In this document: piece after piece, positions 1 through 10,280 of the stretch | Layout of the letters: every line of letters begins with the position of its first letter | Position numbering within the stretch: the first letter of the stretch is position 1 | Assembly (NCBI GenBank): GCA_934643145.1 | Contig: CAKUBM010000001.1 | Span: 62,001 to 126,000, forward strand | Source: an uncultured Collinsella sp. | GTDB taxonomy: Bacteria > Actinomycetota > Coriobacteriia > Coriobacteriales > Coriobacteriaceae | Reading direction: 5' to 3' | DNA: 64,000 nt | Program-made: the position numbers and the translations under genes | The notes under the pieces: generated by a model | What the model was told of the DNA's origin: nothing | Seen by the model: the letters and a program-made list of their open reading frames with translations, nothing else | Database searches by the model: none

Positions 1-15
1 TTTAGACGGGCAATT

Positions 16-36
16 CAGTCCTTATTTCACCGCAAC
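16..36. repeat. Right half of a palindromic repeat (family B)
   Basis: The segment reads CAGTCCTTATTTCACCGCAAC and then T. It matches the right arm of the complete palindromes at 47946-48012 and 59032-59094. The left arm, if present, lies before the window start. Confidence 0.6.
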
Positions 37-164
37 TGCGGGTGTCTCATCTTTCTTACTGTTCTGACACATATGTTTCAAAGGCGGCGTCCGTTATGGG
101 CGCTGCCTTTTTTGTGGGTACATACATCCATGAGGTTCCAACCCGAGTTAGGGGAGTGATCGTT

Positions 165-668
165 ATGGACAAAACTGCGTTCTTTACCATGCCGAGCGGC
201 CTGTACGTGGTGAGCTCCGCTGCAGACGGGCTGCGCGCCGGCTGCGTCATCAACACGGCGGTGCAGGTGACGTCCGCGCCGCCGCGCATCTCGGTTGCCG
301 TGAACAAGGACAACGTTACCTCTGGTGTCATCGCGTCGGCGAAGGCCTTCGCGCTGACCGTGATCGATCAGACGGCCGACATGCTCTACATCGGTAACTT
401 TGGGTTCCGCACCAGCAGCGATTACGACAAGTTTGCCAAGTACGAGACCAGCGAGACGGCTCTGGGCATGCCTTATGTGCCCGAGCATGCGGCGGCGCTG
501 TTTAGCTGCCGTTTGATCGACACCGTGGATGTGGGCACGCACCTGCTGTTTATCGGCGAAGTCGAGGATGCCGAGCGCCTGAGTGACGAGACGCCGCTCA
601 CCTACGATTACTACCACAAGGTCCTGAAGGGCAAGACGCCGCCCAAGGCATCTTCGTATCAGGGGTAG
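165..668 (+). CDS. Flavin reductase family protein (FMN-binding)
   Basis: A 167-residue protein of the flavin reductase-like/FMN-binding split-barrel type. The N-terminus (MDKTAFFTMPSGLYVVSS) has the typical opening in which an early strand and a Ser/Thr-rich turn contact the flavin phosphate. The stretch NTAVQVTSAPPRISVAVNK corresponds to the family's FMN-contacting loop. Members reduce FMN or FAD with NAD(P)H, or carry FMN and pass electrons to partners such as rubredoxin. The ATG at 165 was preferred over an upstream in-frame ATG because the homologous region begins there and it has a purine-rich GGGGAG upstream. The next gene is a rubredoxin, so the two probably form one cytosolic electron-transfer pair, although rubredoxin also has its own promoter. 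The assignment to the family is firm; the physiological acceptor is unknown. Confidence 0.85.
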   Translation: MDKTAFFTMPSGLYVVSSAADGLRAGCVINTAVQVTSAPPRISVAVNKDNVTSGVIASAKAFALTVIDQTADMLYIGNFGFRTSSDYDKFAKYETSETALGMPYVPEHAAALFSCRLIDTVDVGTHLLFIGEVEDAERLSDETPLTYDYYHKVLKGKTPPKASSYQG

Positions 669-685
669 AAATGCTCTAAAAACAC

Positions 686-713
686 TTGCATTATATTATT
701 GAGAATCTATACT
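686..713 (+). promoter_or_regulatory. Putative sigma-70 promoter of the rubredoxin gene
   Basis: TTGCAT (686-691) and TATACT (708-713) are separated by 16 bp, in an AT-rich stretch unlike the surrounding sequence, about 45 bp upstream of the rubredoxin start. This suggests transcription independent of the flavin reductase gene. Confidence 0.5.
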
Positions 714-757
714 AATAAGTGAAGTACATCAGCAGTCACGTTCGAGAGGAGAACATC

Positions 758-901
758 ATGGCTGAGGAGAAGAAGACCTATAAGTTCGTGTGCACCGTTT
801 GCGGTTACGAGGTCGAGGTCGACACGCCCGAGCTGCCCGAGGATTACGTGTGCCCGGTGTGCGGCGTCGGTCCCGATCAGTTTGAGCTTGTCGAGGAGTA
901 G
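758..901 (+). CDS. Rubredoxin (short form)
   Basis: A 47-residue rubredoxin. Two knuckles, CTVCGY and CPVCGVG, supply the four Cys ligands of a single Fe(SCys)4 centre. The protein ends FELVEE, like other rubredoxins. The spacing between the two CxxC motifs is about 15 residues, shorter than the roughly 29 of classical 52-54 residue rubredoxins, so the loop between the knuckles is largely missing. Start at 758 is set by GAGAGGAG six bases upstream; a longer in-frame extension to 719 has no ribosome site. It likely accepts electrons from the neighbouring flavoprotein or from an NAD(P)H:rubredoxin oxidoreductase, for example in peroxide or oxygen detoxification. The role is inferred from family and context. 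Confidence 0.9.
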   Translation: MAEEKKTYKFVCTVCGYEVEVDTPELPEDYVCPVCGVGPDQFELVEE

Positions 902-942
902 CTCGCAGGCATACGGCGATTAGCCATACTGAGCTCTGTCCA

Positions 943-977
943 GGGCCCCCGGTCGAATTTCCGGCCGGGGGTCTTTT
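943..977 (+). terminator. Rho-independent terminator after rubredoxin
   Basis: A GC-rich inverted repeat (CCCCCGG ... CCGGCCGGGGG) is followed by TCTTTT, 42 bp past the rubredoxin stop. Confidence 0.8.
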
Positions 978-1010
978 GTGTTGGTGCGAGGGGATCGTAT
1001 TTGTCCGATT

Positions 1011-1067
1011 GTCTCGATTTGTAACAGCAAGGGGCGGAAATTGGCCCCATCTGTTACAAATCGAGAC
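1011..1067. repeat. Palindromic 57-bp repeat (family A), single unit
   Basis: The unit has a 16-bp arm GTCTCGATTTGTAACA, a 25-bp core and a 16-bp inverted arm TGTTACAAATCGAGAC. The core (GGGGC ... GCCCC) can extend the hairpin. It lies between the convergent rubredoxin and Nramp genes. It is the only isolated unit of the 19 family A units in the window. Confidence 0.9.
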
Positions 1068-1094
1068 GTTTGGCTGGGCGGGCGTGCAGTTTCG

Positions 1095-2351
1095 TTACAT
1101 CCCTGCCAGCAGCACGGCGTCGAGCGCCGTTACGACGACACCAATCCCTACAAGCAGCACGTTGAGCGGGCGCGAGTTGGCGTATTTGCCCATCACGCGG
1201 CGCGAGCTGGTGAGTCGAATGAGCACGAAGACCGTGATCGGCAGCTGAAGCGACAGTAGCGCTTGGCTCCAGATGAGACCCTCAAAGGGGTTCGAAACGA
1301 CTAGGCAGGCAACAACTGCACCGGCAAAGCAGAGCGCCACGCCAATCGAGGAGTGCCGGTCGTGGATGTCGTATTCCTCGTCGAACATGCCGGCCGTAAT
1401 GGTGCCGGCTGCCATGCCCGCCGTCACGCTGCTCGAGAGGCCCGCGAACAGCAGCGCCACGGCAAAGATGATCGAACTTGCCGGGCCCAGGATGGGGGAG
1501 AGCATGGCGGCCGCGACGGCGAGGTCGTCTACGACGATGCCGTGGGCAAAGAAGGTCGTCGCGGCTAGGATGACCATCGCCGAGTTGATTGCCCAGCCCA
1601 CACCCATCGAAAAGAGCGTGTCGTAGAGCTCGTAGCGAAGGCGCTCCTCGATAACCTGTTCGCCTTGGCCTTCGAAGTGCATGGATTGGATGACCTCGGA
1701 GTGCAGAAAGAGATTGTGGGGCATGACGACCGCCCCCAGGATGCTGACGACGATGGCGGCCGAGTCGGTGGGCATGCTGGGTGTGATCCAGCCTGCGGCG
1801 GCTTGCGGCCAGTCGACTTTGACCAGCGCGAGCTCAGCCAAAAACGACAGGCCCACTATGCCAACGAAGGCGATAATCCAGCGCTCGGCACGTTTGTAGG
1901 AGCTCGTCATGAGCATCGCCATCGAAGTCGTCGCCACGATGATGCAGCCGGCGCGCACGGGCAGCCCAAAGAGCATCTGGAGCGCGATCGCGCCGCCCAG
2001 GACCTCGGCCATGGCGGTGGCGACGGTTGCGAGATATGCACTGGCGAGCACGGCGCGTCCGACGGGGCGGGGAAGAAAGCGGGTCGTGGCCTCGGCAAGG
2101 CAGGCACCCGTGGCGATGCCCAGGTGCGCCGCGTTGTGCTGCAAGACGATCAGCATAATCGTAGACAGCGTGACCACCCACAGTAGCGCGTAGCCAAATT
2201 GCGAGCCCGCGGCCATGTTGGAGGCCCAATTGCCCGGATCGATAAAGCCGACGGTGACGAGCAGCCCGGGGCCGATGTGCCGGGCGATGTCCAGGCCGCC
2301 GTGGCCTCCGGTACGGCGCGAACCATAGTGTTGTTTGAGATGGTTGAGCAT
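1095..2351 (-). CDS. mntH: Nramp family divalent metal ion transporter (MntH-like)
   Basis: A 418-residue polytopic membrane protein of the Nramp family, which imports Mn2+ or Fe2+ with protons. The diagnostic TM1 motif DPGNWAS lies near residue 38, after the usual GPGLLVTVGFI, and the TM6 metal-site motif MPHNLFLHS is present mid-protein. About 11 hydrophobic segments fit the family. Start at 2351 (MLNHLKQHYG) was chosen because AGGAG lies just upstream on the minus strand; an upstream in-frame ATG at 2387 lacks one. The gene is convergent with the rubredoxin gene and 75 bp downstream of gpmA on the same strand. No MntR/DtxR regulator is in the window. Mn2+ versus Fe2+ preference cannot be read from sequence alone. 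Confidence 0.9.
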   Translation of the reverse strand: MLNHLKQHYGSRRTGGHGGLDIARHIGPGLLVTVGFIDPGNWASNMAAGSQFGYALLWVVTLSTIMLIVLQHNAAHLGIATGACLAEATTRFLPRPVGRAVLASAYLATVATAMAEVLGGAIALQMLFGLPVRAGCIIVATTSMAMLMTSSYKRAERWIIAFVGIVGLSFLAELALVKVDWPQAAAGWITPSMPTDSAAIVVSILGAVVMPHNLFLHSEVIQSMHFEGQGEQVIEERLRYELYDTLFSMGVGWAINSAMVILAATTFFAHGIVVDDLAVAAAMLSPILGPASSIIFAVALLFAGLSSSVTAGMAAGTITAGMFDEEYDIHDRHSSIGVALCFAGAVVACLVVSNPFEGLIWSQALLSLQLPITVFVLIRLTSSRRVMGKYANSRPLNVLLVGIGVVVTALDAVLLAGM

Positions 2352-2426
2352 GGTCGGCTCCTGCGTGCGGACGGCGCGGCGTCGCAAAGGTGTCGTACGG
2401 CGCCGCGCGTTGAGCTTGAGATGGGG

Positions 2427-3200
2427 CTATTTGTGCGCCTTGCCCTGATTGGCGACGGCGTCGATCTTGGCGGCGATGGTTGCCGGGTCACCGATGTAGC
2501 GCTTGTCGAGGACGTTGAAATCGGTGTCGAAGGTGTAGACGAGCGGCACGCCGGTGGGGATGTTGACCTTGAGGATGTTCTCGGGCGTGAGATGCTCAAA
2601 CTTCATGACGAGCGAGCGCAGGGAGTTGCCGTGCGCGGCGATGAGCACGCGTTTGCCGGCGAGCATCTGGGGGCGAATCTCGTCCTCAAAATAGGGCCAG
2701 GCGCGGGCGATTGTGTCTTTGAGGCACTCGGTGTAGGGCAGCTGGTCGGGTGCGATGTCGCGGTATTGCTCCTGGGTGTGGGCGTCGCGAGCGTCGCCCG
2801 GCTCGAGTGCCGGCGGACAGACATCGAAGGAGCGGCGCCAGATGAGCACCTGCTCATCGCCGTGCTCTGCTGCGGCATCGGCTTTGTTGAGACCCTGCAG
2901 CGCGCCGTAGTGACGCTCGTTGAGTTTCCAGGACTTGATGACGGGCAGCCACTCGCGGTTCATCTGGCCGAGCACGATGTTGAGGGTGTGGATCGCGCGC
3001 TTGAGGTGCGAGGTGTAGCAGACGTCAAAGTCGAAACCCGCCTCTTTGAGGGCACGGCCGCCTGCCGCCGCCTCTTCGCGGCCCGTGTCGGTGAGTTCGA
3101 CATCGGTCCAGCCGGTGAAAAGGTTGAGCTTGTTCCACTCGGATTCTCCGTGACGGATAAGGACGAGTTGCATCGTCTGCTGCTCTGCTTGGTGCGCCAT
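2427..3200 (-). CDS. gpmA: 2,3-bisphosphoglycerate-dependent phosphoglycerate mutase
   Basis: A 257-residue cytosolic glycolytic enzyme that interconverts 3- and 2-phosphoglycerate via a phosphohistidine. The catalytic motif LIRHGESEWNKLNLFTGW is near residue 13, followed by YTSHLKRAIHTL, NERHYGALQGLNK and the second active-site His in AAHGNSLRSLVMKFE. Length and motifs match the dPGM family with the full C-terminal tail, not the shorter broad-specificity phosphatases. The start at 3200 has AAGGAGG with ideal spacing. Nramp follows on the same strand; gltB is divergent, and the roughly 470-bp intergenic region carries three palindromic elements. Confidence 0.96.
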   Translation of the reverse strand: MAHQAEQQTMQLVLIRHGESEWNKLNLFTGWTDVELTDTGREEAAAGGRALKEAGFDFDVCYTSHLKRAIHTLNIVLGQMNREWLPVIKSWKLNERHYGALQGLNKADAAAEHGDEQVLIWRRSFDVCPPALEPGDARDAHTQEQYRDIAPDQLPYTECLKDTIARAWPYFEDEIRPQMLAGKRVLIAAHGNSLRSLVMKFEHLTPENILKVNIPTGVPLVYTFDTDFNVLDKRYIGDPATIAAKIDAVANQGKAHK

Positions 3201-3323
3201 AGGGGCCTCCTTGATCTGGCACGGCGTGCGTGCCGTTTGCTTGACGCCGCAAAGGATACCCGTTTTAGGGTCAAAAGTTAACCAAGACTAACAAAAATGT
3301 GATTTTAGCCAAGATTGGTACAA

Positions 3324-3373
3324 GGGGGTCAGGTTTGTTTGCGCCAAGGTAGTGCAGATTAACCTGACCCCAT
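3324..3373. repeat. Palindromic element (family E)
   Basis: An imperfect inverted repeat of about 50 bp starting GGGGTCAGG and ending CCTGACCCC, with CAGATTAACCTG near its right end. It is related to the element at 14861-14955, which contains the reverse form CAGGTTAATCTGCACC. It lies in the gpmA-gltB divergent region. Confidence 0.65.
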
Positions 3374-3388
3374 TGCACCAAGGGAATT

Positions 3389-3525
3389 GTCTCAATCTGT
3401 AACATCTGGGGGTCGAAGTTGGCTCTATCTGTTACAGATTTAGACAAACGACACCCGTCCTGCAGAAAATCTCAATCTGTAACAGTTAGACGTCCAAATG
3501 GGCTCCTCGTGTTACAGATCGAGAC
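3389..3525. repeat. Family A palindromic array, 2 units
   Basis: Units at 3389-3445 and 3469-3525, each exactly 57 bp, with starts exactly 80 bp apart. Arms read GTCTCAATCTGTAACA and TGTTACAGAT(T/C)(T/G)AGAC. The array lies upstream of both gpmA and gltB. Confidence 0.92.
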
Positions 3526-3668
3526 AATACGCAGCCCTGCCGTCCCCGGGAGACCATTTGTGACGTGCGTTACGCGATTGTTTCGAAACGGGTGGGAAAC
3601 ACAACGGGCCGGCGATGCTCCTAGTATGCCTATTCAACTGACTGTCTAATATCTAGGGGAGGATCGCG

Positions 3669-6600
3669 ATGCAGGCAGATTCCGCTCAGCAGCAGGGCCT
3701 TTATCGCCCCGAATTCGACCACGATGCATGTGGCATCGGCGCGCTTGCCGATATCAACGGTGAGCGCCATCACCAGATTCTGGACGACGCGCTGTCCATT
3801 CTGGTCAACTTGGAGCACCGCGGCGGCACCGGACTCGAGAAGAACACCGGCGACGGTGCCGGCATCCTGTTCCAGGTTCCGCATCACTTTTTCCGCAAAG
3901 AGGCTCAAAAGTGCGGCCAGATTCTGCCGGCAGAGGGCGACTATGGCGTGGCTATGCTGTTCTTCCCGCAGGATGACAAGGGCGTAGAGGATGCCCGTCG
4001 CGTGTTTGAGGAGGGCTGCGCCGAGGCCGGCGTGCCGCTGCTCTTTTGGCGCGAGGTGCCCGTCGATCCGCACGACCTGGGCGAGACGGCACGCGCCTGC
4101 ATGCCTACCATCCTGCAGGCCTTCCTGGGCCGCCCCGACGACACGCCCGCCGGTGACGCCTTTGAGCGCCGCCTGTATGTGTGCCGCCGCACCATCGAGA
4201 AGAAGGCCGACGCCGAGTTCGCCCTGCGCGACAAGATCTTCTACGTGTGCTCCATGAGCTCGCGCACCATCGTGTACAAGGGTATGCTCGTCGCCACGCA
4301 GATGCGCCGCTTCTTCATCGACCTCAACGACGCCGCCGTCAAGACGGCCGTGGCGCTCGTCCACTCGCGTTACTCCACCAACACCACGCCCAGTTGGGAG
4401 CGCGCGCACCCCAACCGCTTTATCATCCACAACGGCGAGATCAACACCCTCAAGGGCAACGTCAACTGGATTCGCGCCCGCGAACCCAACCTGTACAGCC
4501 CCGTGCTGCAGCACGATCTTGAGCGCGTGATGCCCATCATCAACCGCGAGGGCTCCGACTCCGCGATTCTGGACAACGTGCTTGAGTTTTTGGTCATGAA
4601 CGGTCGTCCGCTCACGCGCGCCGCATCCATGCTGCTGCCCGAGCCGTGGGACCACAACGACAGCCTGAGCGAGGAGCGCCGCGCCTACGACGCCTACCAG
4701 TCCATGCTCATGGAGCCGTGGGACGGCCCGGCTGCCATCGCCTTTACCGACGGTCGCACCCTGGGTGCCGCCCTCGACCGTAACGGCCTGCGCCCGGCCC
4801 GCTACTACGTGACGCGCGACGGCCGCTTTATGCTGGCGAGCGAGGTGGGCACCATCGAGGTGCGCCCCGAGAACATTCTGACGAGCGGTTGCCTGGGACC
4901 GGGTCAGATGCTCGAGGTTGATTTTGCCCGCGGCCGCGTGATCTACAATGACGAGCTGCGCGCCCGTTACGCCAAGGAAAAGCCCTACCGTGATTGGATT
5001 GCCGAGGAGACGCTGACCGTCGACGCGCTCGACAAGCCCGCTGCTGCAACGCCGGCCGAGGACGCCGAGGTGCCCGCCGCCGTGCGCATGGCAAAGCTCG
5101 GCTATCACTGGGACGACGTCGACGAGGTCGTGCGCCCCATGGCCCAGCAGGGCAAGGCCCCGCTCGCCTCGATGGGCATCGACGCACCGCTGGCCTGCCT
5201 GTCCAAGAAGACGCGTTCGTTCTTTGACTACTTCTATCAGCTGTTCGCCCAGGTCACGAACCCGCCGATCGACGCCCTGCGCGAGCATATGGTCACTTCG
5301 ACCACGCTCTACCTGGGCAACCACGGCAACCTGCTCGAGGATTCCCGCACGGCCTGTCAGCTGGTGCGCTTGGAGCGCCCGTTGCTCAACGAGGAAGAGT
5401 TCGAACATATCTGTGCCATCGACCGTGTTGGCTTTAAGACCCGTCGTTTCCGTGCCGTCTACCGCCGCGATGCCGGCGAGGGCGCGCTGCAGGCTGCGCT
5501 CAAGCAGCTTGCCGAGGACGTCGAGGCCGCGGTTCGCGACGGCGCGAACATTGTGGTGCTGAGCGATCGTGCCGGAGCGGGCGAGGTGCCCGTGCCGTCG
5601 CTGCTTGCCGTGGGCTGCGTGCACAACCACCTGATCCGCGCCGGCGTGCGTACCTTTGCCGATATTGTGGTGGAGTGCGGCGACGCCGTGTCTCCGCACG
5701 ACTTTGCGGCACTGGTGGGCTACTCCGCGAGCGGCATCTATCCGTACAACGCACATGCGTGCATCCGCGATCTGGCGGCACACGGCGACCTGGACGTGAC
5801 GGCCGAGCAGGGTATCGCCAACTACAACAAGGCTGCGACCGCCGGCATCGTCTCCATCATGTCCAAGATGGGCATCTCCACGGTGCAGAGCTACCACTCC
5901 GCGCAGATCTTCGAGGCCGTGGGCTTTACCACGGAGTTCGTCAACGAGTACTTTGCCGGCACGGTGAGCCGCGTGGGAGGTATGGGTGTCGAGGACGTCG
6001 AGCGCGAGCAGAACGAGCGCTACGACGCCGCGCTCGCCATCCTTAAGAGCCCCGCGCCCGAGCAGCTGCCCACGCTGGGCCTGACCAAGTGGCGCCCGCT
6101 CGGCGGCGAGGATCACCTCATCGACCCTCAGACCGTCTACCTGCTGCAGACCGCCTGCCGCGAGGACAGCTACGACACCTTTAAGGAGTACAGCGCCCGC
6201 CTGCACCGAACCGGCCGAGCCGTGCGCCTGCGCGACTTGCTGGACTTTGACGACAGCGGTCGCACTCCGGTGCCGCTCGACGAGGTCGAGCCCGCGCTCA
6301 GCATCGTCCGCCGCTTTAACACCGGCGCCATGTCGTACGGCTCCATCAGCAAGGAAGCGCACGAGTGCATGGCCATCGCCATGAACCGTCTGCATGGCCG
6401 CTCCAACTCCGGCGAGGGCGGCGAGGATCCGCGTCGCGAGACCCCGCTGGCCAACGGTGACTCCAAGAACTCCGCCATCAAGCAGGTGGCAAGCGCGCGC
6501 TTTGGCGTGACGAGCCGCTACCTGTGCAGCGCTTTCGAGATTCAGATCAAGATGGCCCAGGGCGCCAAGCCCGGCGAGGGCGGTCACCTGCCCGGCAAGA

Positions 6601-8369
6601 AGGTCTACCCCTGGATTGCCGAGGTCCGTCAGTCCACGCCCGGTATCGGTCTGATCTCGCCTCCGCCGCATCACGACATCTACTCCATCGAGGACCTGGC
6701 CGAGCTCATCTTCGACCTTAAGAATGCCAACCCCGGCGCGCGCGTGTCGGTCAAGCTAGTCAGCGAGGCCGGCGTCGGCACCATCGCCACCGGTGTTGCC
6801 AAGGGCGCTGCCGACAAGATCTTAATCAGTGGCCACAACGGCGGCTCGGGTGCCGCTGCTCGCGATTCCATTTGGCACGCCGGCCTGCCGCTGGAGCTTG
6901 GCCTTGCCGAGGCTCAGCAGACGCTGCTGCAAAACGGCCTGCGCTCGCGCGTGGTGCTCGAGGCCGACGGTAAGCTCATGGACGGCACCGATGTTGCCGT
7001 CGCCTGCCTGCTGGGCGCCGAGGAGTTTGGCTTTGCGACCATGCCGCTCATCTCGATGGGCTGCCTCATGCAGCGCGACTGCCAGCAGGATACCTGCCCG
7101 GCCGGCATCGCTACGCAAAACTGCCACCTGCGTCGCGGCTTCCGCGGCAAGCCCGAGCACGTTGAGCACTTTATGCTCTTTGTTGCCGAGCAGCTGCGCG
7201 AGGTCATGGCGAGCCTGGGCTTCCGCACCGTCGACGAGATGGTCGGCCATCCCGAGTGCTTGCGCCAGATCGAGATCCCGGACAACCGCAAGGCTAACCT
7301 GCTCGATCTGACGCCCGTGCTGGCGAGCGCGACCTGCGAGTTCGGTGCCCACATTCCGGGTGCCGACGGTCGTCACTTCCTGCCCCAGATGGCTGCGGAC
7401 AGCGAGCTCGACAAGACGCTCGACTCCACGCTGTTTGTGCCCTATACGGCCGATGCCCGCGCACACCTGCGCCCGATTCGCTTCCATGCCGACATCGCCA
7501 ACGTCAACCGCTGCGTGGGTACCATCCTGGGCAACGCGGTGACCAAGGCACATCCCGAGGGCCTGCCCGCCGGCTCCATCATCATCGATTGCGATGGATC
7601 GGCCGGTCAGAGCTTTGGCGCCTTCCTGCCGCGCGGCATTACGCTCAACGTGTGCGGCGACGCCAACGACTACTTTGGCAAGGGCCTTTCGGGCGGCGAG
7701 GTGTCGGTGCGTCCCAACCCGCATGCGACCTACAAGTTCGACGAAAACATTATCGTGGGCAACGTGGCGTTCTTTGGTGCCACGAGCGGCCGCGGCTTCA
7801 TCAACGGCCTGGCCGGCCAGCGCTTTGGCGTGCGTAACTCCGGTGCCACCGTGGTGGTCGAGGGCTGCGGCAACCATGGCTGCGAGTACATGACGGGCGG
7901 TCTGGCGCTCATCCTGGGTGAGGTCGGGCAGAACTTCGCCGCCGGTATGACGGGTGGCGTGGCCTATGTCTTTGACCAATACGGCACGCTCGACGCCCGC
8001 GTGAACCACGAGAGCGTCGAGCTTAAGGCCCCGACGGCCGGCGAACTGGCGCAGATTCGCGAGCTCATCCAGGAGCACGTGGACGCGACACAGAGCCCAC
8101 GCGGCATTAAGCTGCTCTACAGCTTTGAGACGATGAGCAAGCACTTTGTGAAGGTCATTCCGACCGAGTACGATCGTGTGCTGGCGATTGTCGCTGCGAG
8201 CGAGGCTGCCGGCAAGACACATGCGCAGGCAGAGGAGCTGGCGTTTGACATCGTGACCGGCCGCGCCGACGCTGCCGATGTTGCTCGCTTTGATGTGGCG
8301 GGCGTCGCCGCCGCCGCTGCGACTGCCGCCGCTGCCAGCTCTGTTGCTTCGACCAAGAAGGAGGCGTAA
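3669..8369 (+). CDS. gltB: Glutamate synthase, large subunit
   Basis: A 1566-residue GltB that makes two glutamates from glutamine plus 2-oxoglutarate. Domains in order are: a 20-residue propeptide then the class II glutaminase, nucleophile Cys21 in DACGIGALAD (about 21-430); a central domain; the FMN-binding synthase barrel (about 830-1250), containing SSGEG-like NSGEGGEDPRR and the 3Fe-4S ligands C1132, C1138 and C1143 (C-x5-C-x4-C); and the C-terminal GXGXG beta-helix (about 1290-1500). An Ala-rich tail follows. The start has AGGGGAGG eight bases upstream. gltD follows after 5 bp and is surely cotranscribed. The length is typical of the bacterial NADPH enzyme. No obvious regulator gene is adjacent. 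Confidence 0.97.
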   Translation: MQADSAQQQGLYRPEFDHDACGIGALADINGERHHQILDDALSILVNLEHRGGTGLEKNTGDGAGILFQVPHHFFRKEAQKCGQILPAEGDYGVAMLFFPQDDKGVEDARRVFEEGCAEAGVPLLFWREVPVDPHDLGETARACMPTILQAFLGRPDDTPAGDAFERRLYVCRRTIEKKADAEFALRDKIFYVCSMSSRTIVYKGMLVATQMRRFFIDLNDAAVKTAVALVHSRYSTNTTPSWERAHPNRFIIHNGEINTLKGNVNWIRAREPNLYSPVLQHDLERVMPIINREGSDSAILDNVLEFLVMNGRPLTRAASMLLPEPWDHNDSLSEERRAYDAYQSMLMEPWDGPAAIAFTDGRTLGAALDRNGLRPARYYVTRDGRFMLASEVGTIEVRPENILTSGCLGPGQMLEVDFARGRVIYNDELRARYAKEKPYRDWIAEETLTVDALDKPAAATPAEDAEVPAAVRMAKLGYHWDDVDEVVRPMAQQGKAPLASMGIDAPLACLSKKTRSFFDYFYQLFAQVTNPPIDALREHMVTSTTLYLGNHGNLLEDSRTACQLVRLERPLLNEEEFEHICAIDRVGFKTRRFRAVYRRDAGEGALQAALKQLAEDVEAAVRDGANIVVLSDRAGAGEVPVPSLLAVGCVHNHLIRAGVRTFADIVVECGDAVSPHDFAALVGYSASGIYPYNAHACIRDLAAHGDLDVTAEQGIANYNKAATAGIVSIMSKMGISTVQSYHSAQIFEAVGFTTEFVNEYFAGTVSRVGGMGVEDVEREQNERYDAALAILKSPAPEQLPTLGLTKWRPLGGEDHLIDPQTVYLLQTACREDSYDTFKEYSARLHRTGRAVRLRDLLDFDDSGRTPVPLDEVEPALSIVRRFNTGAMSYGSISKEAHECMAIAMNRLHGRSNSGEGGEDPRRETPLANGDSKNSAIKQVASARFGVTSRYLCSAFEIQIKMAQGAKPGEGGHLPGKKVYPWIAEVRQSTPGIGLISPPPHHDIYSIEDLAELIFDLKNANPGARVSVKLVSEAGVGTIATGVAKGAADKILISGHNGGSGAAARDSIWHAGLPLELGLAEAQQTLLQNGLRSRVVLEADGKLMDGTDVAVACLLGAEEFGFATMPLISMGCLMQRDCQQDTCPAGIATQNCHLRRGFRGKPEHVEHFMLFVAEQLREVMASLGFRTVDEMVGHPECLRQIEIPDNRKANLLDLTPVLASATCEFGAHIPGADGRHFLPQMAADSELDKTLDSTLFVPYTADARAHLRPIRFHADIANVNRCVGTILGNAVTKAHPEGLPAGSIIIDCDGSAGQSFGAFLPRGITLNVCGDANDYFGKGLSGGEVSVRPNPHATYKFDENIIVGNVAFFGATSGRGFINGLAGQRFGVRNSGATVVVEGCGNHGCEYMTGGLALILGEVGQNFAAGMTGGVAYVFDQYGTLDARVNHESVELKAPTAGELAQIRELIQEHVDATQSPRGIKLLYSFETMSKHFVKVIPTEYDRVLAIVAASEAAGKTHAQAEELAFDIVTGRADAADVARFDVAGVAAAAATAAAASSVASTKKEA

Positions 8370-8374
8370 GTGCC

Positions 8375-9856
<1,482 letters not shown>

Positions 9857-9890
9857 AGTAGTCACGGAGATATTCAACAATCGAATCGGC

Positions 9891-9985
9891 AAGGGCTGTC
9901 CCTAACTGCCGGCACAAAAGGAACGTCCCTAAGTGCCGACAGTTAGGGACGTTCCTTTTCTGTCGGCATTCGGGGACACTCCTTG
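9891..9985. repeat. Palindromic element (family C), doubling as gltD terminator
   Basis: The core is a perfect hairpin: AAAGGAACGTCCCTAA, a 10-base loop, then TTAGGGACGTTCCTTT followed by TCTGTCGGCA. Outer sequences (CCTAACTGCCGGCAC ... CTGTCGGCATTCGGGGAC) form a second, weaker set of arms. Related elements are at 29734-29767 and 40737-40806. The stem followed by TTTTC right after gltD would terminate transcription. Confidence 0.8.
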
Positions 9986-10280
9986 CGGATTTGCGAGCGA
10001 TTTGCTTGTTTGTCGGCGTACGGGTGTTCATTTGCCGACTTCTTGGGCTGTGGTCACCTGTTGTTTCTGTGGTGGCTGCGGGTATCTGGCTCAAAAGGGT
10101 TGGTTGGCTGTCTATGTCTACCTGCGATTTTGTTGCGGTGCGCATTTTCGGTCTAGCTTTTCGTCAAGTGTTTGGTCAGCATCTGGTTTGCAGCCGGAGG
10201 CCTATTTTGCCCGCGCTGGTCGTGGCTGCCCACCCTCCTCGTAAGCTCAAATTGAGGTCCATCAGTTTGAGGAGGATGCC
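9986..10280. other. Intergenic stretch without recognisable gene
   Basis: Between the gltD-distal palindrome and the next gene, only low-quality short reading frames on both strands are present. The composition is more T-rich on the plus strand than in neighbouring coding DNA. The last 30 bp hold CTCAAATTGAGG and TTTGAGGAGG, the second being the ribosome site of the next gene. No promoter is convincing. Confidence 0.4.

Noticed and set aside
3630..6674. Very long minus-strand reading frame opposite gltB (1014 codons)
   Set aside because: It is the antisense of a clearly conserved gltB; high GC codon bias keeps this frame open, and its translation is His/Val/Ala-rich without domains. The same holds for 31036-34008, 34174-36027, 61174-63861 and 26755-28329.
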